Assembly (NCBI GenBank): GCA_031987605.1
Contig: DALZZF010000014.1
Location: 1 to 64,000 of the forward strand
Direction: 5' to 3'
Source: JAFAGO01 sp031987605
GTDB taxonomy: Bacteria > Bacteroidota > Bacteroidia > Flavobacteriales > Weeksellaceae
DNA: 64,000 nt
Shown: in pieces, positions 60,605-64,000 of the stretch
Position numbering within the stretch: position 1 is the first letter of the stretch
Layout of the letters: each line of letters opens with the position of its first letter
Notes under the pieces: generated by a model
The model's database searches: none
The model's input: only the letters and a program-made list of their open reading frames with translations
What the model was told of the DNA's origin: nothing
Program-made: the position numbers and the translations under genes

Positions 60605-61527
60605 TATTTTAATTTCATTATACGAATAAGTTTTGTAAAATCTAATCCAACTGGGGTATTGATATTTTGATATTCTGTAGGGATTCCTGTAGTTGCATCT
60701 GTTCCTGCTACCTCTACACTATTTAATCCATCTGGCTTTCTGATGACCATTCTAATTAATGTTCCTTTAGTAAATTTTTGTACTAATAAAGGAGTAGAAT
60801 TAGGTTGGCTCAAATCTGCATTAGAACTATCATAAGATTTTCGTATCCCGTTGAAATTTGTCCATGTATTTCCGTTATCCGTAGAGAACTGCATATTAAT
60901 ATCGATAACAATTCTTTCTTCGGGAGCTATATTACCATGACCTTCCTCTTCATTTACGTTGTTGGCTCTACCAGGATTAAAACAGATGGTTCCGGACATT
61001 TCATACATCCCATCATACAACAGATTGAAAATTCCATTTTCAGAATCATACGTAGCACATTGATTAATCAAAGCATCCGCATTTGAAAATTTTACCACAA
61101 CATCGTTATCCGGATGTGTATTCAACTCGTATGCTGCATATTGTGAATCATTTGATTTGAAGCCTGTAAAAGGTTTTTCCGTTACAAAACCAATCCATCT
61201 TCCCGCTATACCCAGTGAACTATCAAAATAATAATATCCACTGTTCAAAACATTTACCGTTTTATCATCTGTTTCCGAAATATTCAAAGGAGTGGATGCA
61301 AATAAGATTGTTCCGTTCTGATCTGTAGTATAGAGAGCATTTTTTGTTTTAAGTTGTGTGCCTGATATACGAGGCAGGAGAAACCCTTCAATAGAAGATG
61401 ACTTATCTGGAGATGATGAGATGTCTAGTGTAACATTGGGGATACTCTTATTGATGCCAACTCCTCCTTTTTGTGAGAAAACTATCAAAGGAATCACAGC
61501 AACTAATAAATATATTATTTTTTTCAT
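60604..61527 (-). CDS. Exported surface-type protein with shared N-terminal module (paralogue 1)
   Basis: The 307-residue protein has a signal peptide (about 1-19). A module at about 20-115 is shared with the two neighbouring genes (GVGIN...TLDISSSPD...PRISG...LYTTDQNGT...GYYYFD). The C-terminal half (about 125-307) has alternating beta strands and a GMYEMSGTICFNPGR segment. This could be a jelly-roll/C1q-like domain, but the fold is a guess. It is about half identical to its neighbour at 61539-62453. It is followed with a one-base overlap by an HTH gene. Confidence 0.75.
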   Translation of the reverse strand: MKKIIYLLVAVIPLIVFSQKGGVGINKSIPNVTLDISSSPDKSSSIEGFLLPRISGTQLKTKNALYTTDQNGTILFASTPLNISETDDKTVNVLNSGYYYFDSSLGIAGRWIGFVTEKPFTGFKSNDSQYAAYELNTHPDNDVVVKFSNADALINQCATYDSENGIFNLLYDGMYEMSGTICFNPGRANNVNEEEGHGNIAPEERIVIDINMQFSTDNGNTWTNFNGIRKSYDSSNADLSQPNSTPLLVQKFTKGTLIRMVIRKPDGLNSVEVAGTDATTGIPTEYQNINTPVGLDFTKLIRIMKLK

Positions 61528-61538
61528 ATTTTTTTAGA

Positions 61539-62453
61539 TTACTGGATTTGCTGAATTTTTATGAGTTTAGTAAAATCAAGACCTGTGGGCATATTAATAT
61601 TTTGATAAGTCGTTGAGCTGCCTGTTGTTGAATTTGTCCCTGCTACTTCATTGTTCTGAATGGTTGGTCTGTTCAACACAAGTCTTATTAAACTGCCTTT
61701 ATTTAGTTTTCTTAATGCTATTGGCGTTGTAATAGGAATATTCAGATCTCCGTTGGATGCATTATAAATCATTCTCATACCCGTAATTCCTGTCCAGGTG
61801 CTTCCACCATCTTCAGAAAATTGTATAAGAATGTTGATAATCACTCTTTCATCATTTACCAAAACTCCATGACCTTCTTCTTCATTACCATTATATCTCC
61901 CTGGATTAAAACATATTGTACCTGCAAATTCATAAAGCCCGTCCTGCAGCAAAGTAAAATAACTCGTTGCCGGATCAAATGTAGTTGCCTGATTAATAAG
62001 AGAATTAGCATTTTCAAATGTTGCTGTAATATTTGTTCCCGGATTATTATTCAGTGTGTTAGCCACATATTGGTTTGAAGCAGATTTAAAAAAAGTAACC
62101 GGCTTTTCATTATCAAACCTTACCCATCTTCCAGCAGAACCCAGATTTTTATCGAAATAGTAATAGCCAATAGAGGTAATGTTTATTGTTTTATCATCTG
62201 TAGTTGCAGCGGTTAAAGGTTCTGTAATGTAAATGATTGCCGCATTTTGTTCGGCTGTGTATAAACTTCCTTTGGCTTTTATTTCCGAACCTTTTAATCT
62301 CGGCGCAATAACACCGTCAATTTTATTTGGATCATTTGGAGAGGAAACAACATCTAGTGTTGCTTTAGGTAATTGAGTATCAATACCGACCTGAGAATAC
62401 ATTGTTGCACTTATTAACAACAAGTTTGCTACTAAAAAAATTTTTTTCATCAT
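61539..62453 (-). CDS. Exported surface-type protein with shared N-terminal module (paralogue 2)
   Basis: The 304-residue protein has a signal peptide (ends near TMYSQ). It has the same N-terminal module (VGIDT, ATLDVVSSPND, APRLKGSEIKAK, SLYTAEQNA, GYYYFDKNL). A C-terminal domain follows that is very similar to paralogue 1 (LYEFAGTICFNPGR, HGVLVNDERV, LDFTKLIKI). Eleven base pairs separate it from paralogue 1, so they form a tandem duplication in one transcript. Function is not known. Confidence 0.75.
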   Translation of the reverse strand: MMKKIFLVANLLLISATMYSQVGIDTQLPKATLDVVSSPNDPNKIDGVIAPRLKGSEIKAKGSLYTAEQNAAIIYITEPLTAATTDDKTINITSIGYYYFDKNLGSAGRWVRFDNEKPVTFFKSASNQYVANTLNNNPGTNITATFENANSLINQATTFDPATSYFTLLQDGLYEFAGTICFNPGRYNGNEEEGHGVLVNDERVIINILIQFSEDGGSTWTGITGMRMIYNASNGDLNIPITTPIALRKLNKGSLIRLVLNRPTIQNNEVAGTNSTTGSSTTYQNINMPTGLDFTKLIKIQQIQ

Positions 62454-62531
62454 AATTTTAATGTTAAATTAGAAAATTACCGGCTCAGTAAATGAGCCAG
62501 TAATTAGCATTATTTGTGTTTTTGGAATTGC

Positions 62532-64000
62532 TTATTTACTTAATAACTGACTGATTTGCTCTTGTAGCATTTTCACCTTTTCTGTCAGGCTATCAATTTG
62601 TTTTTGTTGTTCGATAGTATGCAGATACAGTTCTTCAGTTTTTTCTAATGTCTGAACAGATAGATCTCCGAGGTTAATATTATAACCATTACCGCTTTTA
62701 TCTTCCATTTCTTTAGCTGATTTTACACCTGGTAAATGACCATTTGTTTTTATATATTTTTCAACTTCTGAAAGGCTTAGAAATTTGTACGATGGTTTCA
62801 ATTCGGATTTCCCATTCAGATAATCTTCAAATACATAATCCGCCATGCTGTTGGTTCCTGCGTATATTGTACCCGTCGCTTTAATGTCTCCATATACTTT
62901 TAGGGTTTCTGTTTCTGTTCTTTCAGGCATTATTCCGGTTGGCATTCCTGTAGTGGTATTAGTGGTAGTAGGACTACCTATTGCAACCCAACCTGCTAAA
63001 TTACCTGGTAAATCAGGATCTGTACCATTGGACGCAAGATAAGTGGTAATAATATTATATCTTCTGGCATCGTCTACACCTGCTCCTACAACAAAAATTG
63101 GATCACTTATGGCATTTAGAGTTCCATTTCCACTGGTAAATGTATTTATATTGTACCTTCCCAAAGTCACACTGCTTCTTGCCGGGGCAACTGTACCAAC
63201 ACCCATTGCTACTGCATGATTAGAAAGTGCTTTAGCAGCATTTCCATAAGCAAATGCATAAACACCTTTAGCTTCAGCACTGTTACCTCCACCCGCAAAA
63301 GAAGATTCGCCGGAAGCGGTTACTCCATTACCAATTGCGGTGGAATAGTTTCCTGTTGCATTAACTCCATTACCGTAGGCAAAAGAGGAAGCATTTGTTG
63401 AGGTACTGCCATTCCCCCCTGCAAAAGAATTCGCACCCGAAGCTGTATTACCACTACCAAATGCAGCAGAATTTGCTCCAACAGCTAAACCATCAGCATT
63501 AGAGCCACCTCTTACAGAACCATTTACATCAAATTTTGCCCCAGAAACTACTTTGTTTTTTCCAACTGCAACACTTCCTGACTGAAAAATTTCCTGGTCA
63601 TTTTTTGTAGCAGGAGTGGTAGTACTCTGTATATTCCAAGGTTCTTGATATGGCGATGTAATACGTACCCATTGTCCGGAATTACTATTAAGGGTTTTAT
63701 CAAAATAATAATATCCTATAGCCGTTACATTGGTCGTTTTTGCTGTAGTAGCAGAAGTGGCCAAAGCTTCGGTTACATACACAATTGTTCCATCCTGAGC
63801 GGTTGTATATAATGCGTCTTTTGCTTTAAGTTCCGAACCTTTTAATCTTGGTGCAATCAAACCGTCAATTCTTGTTGCGACATCTGGAGATGCAGCAACA
63901 TCTAGAGTTGCTGCTGGAGTATTGGTATTCACTCCCACTCTTCCTTCCTGAGCAAATGCTAAAGTTCCGGTTAAAAATAATGTTGCTGTTAAAAATATAT
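62532..64000 (-). CDS. Exported YadA-head-like adhesin with shared module, 5' end outside the window
   Basis: This is at least 489 residues; the reading frame continues past the window's end through a signal-peptide-like stretch (TLFLTGTLAFAQEG). The shared N-terminal module follows. Then come YadA-type head repeats (about 140-270 of the visible frame) with units such as NSAAFGSGNTASGANS, and a C-terminal region with VFEDYLNG, YKFLSLSEVEKYI, NGHLPGVKS and a final coiled coil (QKQIDSLTEKVKMLQEQIS). Head repeats of this kind form trimeric beta-roll adhesins. The GTG at 63938 is not the start. It lies 78 bp upstream of paralogue 2. Confidence 0.85.
   Translation of the reverse strand, partial: IFLTATLFLTGTLAFAQEGRVGVNTNTPAATLDVAASPDVATRIDGLIAPRLKGSELKAKDALYTTAQDGTIVYVTEALATSATTAKTTNVTAIGYYYFDKTLNSNSGQWVRITSPYQEPWNIQSTTTPATKNDQEIFQSGSVAVGKNKVVSGAKFDVNGSVRGGSNADGLAVGANSAAFGSGNTASGANSFAGGNGSTSTNASSFAYGNGVNATGNYSTAIGNGVTASGESSFAGGGNSAEAKGVYAFAYGNAAKALSNHAVAMGVGTVAPARSSVTLGRYNINTFTSGNGTLNAISDPIFVVGAGVDDARRYNIITTYLASNGTDPDLPGNLAGWVAIGSPTTTNTTTGMPTGIMPERTETETLKVYGDIKATGTIYAGTNSMADYVFEDYLNGKSELKPSYKFLSLSEVEKYIKTNGHLPGVKSAKEMEDKSGNGYNINLGDLSVQTLEKTEELYLHTIEQQKQIDSLTEKVKMLQEQISQLLSK

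Overview
The window is chromosomal DNA from a member of the Bacteroidota, most likely the Chryseobacterium/Kaistella group (Weeksellaceae, Flavobacteriales). The evidence is a moderately AT-rich composition, intergenic -7 boxes of the TAnnTTTG type, a T9SS sorting domain, a menaquinone pathway (menA/menB), a long two-part LepB, the parA-parB-DUF5683-dapB-lepB-wbqC gene order, and recurring intergenic repeats of the kind familiar from this group. No phage, plasmid, integrative element or CRISPR array is seen. Most of the window is ordinary housekeeping sequence with small accessory patches.

Layout. 0.2-3.4 kb: prfC, a CPBP membrane protease and rdgB; a 192-bp MITE sits directly behind the rdgB stop codon. 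3.7-7.6 kb: a large RCC1-repeat T9SS-secreted protein flanked by a 32-bp duplication of the rdgB tail, and a lipoprotein. 7.7-13.3 kb: phosphoglucomutase, a GIN-domain lipoprotein, a VapC-type toxin with a 51-aa antitoxin, a glycosyltransferase, a DUF4199 protein, the SRP RNA and a NUMOD4/HTH protein. 13.5-17.3 kb: an MBL hydrolase, menA, menB, a frameshifted DUF2007 gene, a cysteine-rich CWC protein and a metE remnant. 17.3-26.2 kb: amino-acid permease, DUF4920, M14 peptidase, TerC, an XRE regulator with a zinc-ribbon membrane protein, and a CPA1 antiporter. 26.3-29.7 kb: a candidate small RNA, interspersed repeats, two tRNA-Asp genes, trxA, a cysteine desulfurase and a HAD hydrolase.

29.8-39.1 kb is a nitrite/NO respiration and NO-defence island on the minus strand. 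It holds an Rrf2/NsrR-type regulator, copper nitrite reductase, a formylglycine-generating-enzyme-like lipoprotein, SCO, cytochrome c, Ric, quinol NO reductase, hemerythrin, DUF488, a group III truncated haemoglobin and two unrecognised proteins. A shared upstream motif links nirK, ric and the regulator. NirK would reduce nitrite to NO, NorZ would reduce NO to N2O, and Ric, globin and hemerythrin would handle NO and damaged iron centres.

39.4-42.3 kb encodes a DprE2/DprE1/UbiA-like trio resembling the mycobacterial polyprenyl-phosphoryl-arabinose pathway. 42.4-54.6 kb carries envelope genes, the par-dapB-lepB cluster, an inverted pair of DnaA-box-like 9-mers, a TonB protein and purA. 54.0-59.7 kb carries hpt, a four-helix-bundle (23S-IVP) gene, adk, obg, an outer-membrane beta-barrel protein (followed by a second, shrunken MITE at its stop codon), fabH and corA. 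59.8-64.0 kb is an accessory surface-protein array: three exported proteins sharing one N-terminal module, the largest with YadA-like head repeats, followed by two small HTH proteins, one with its start codon overlapping the stop codon of a surface gene.
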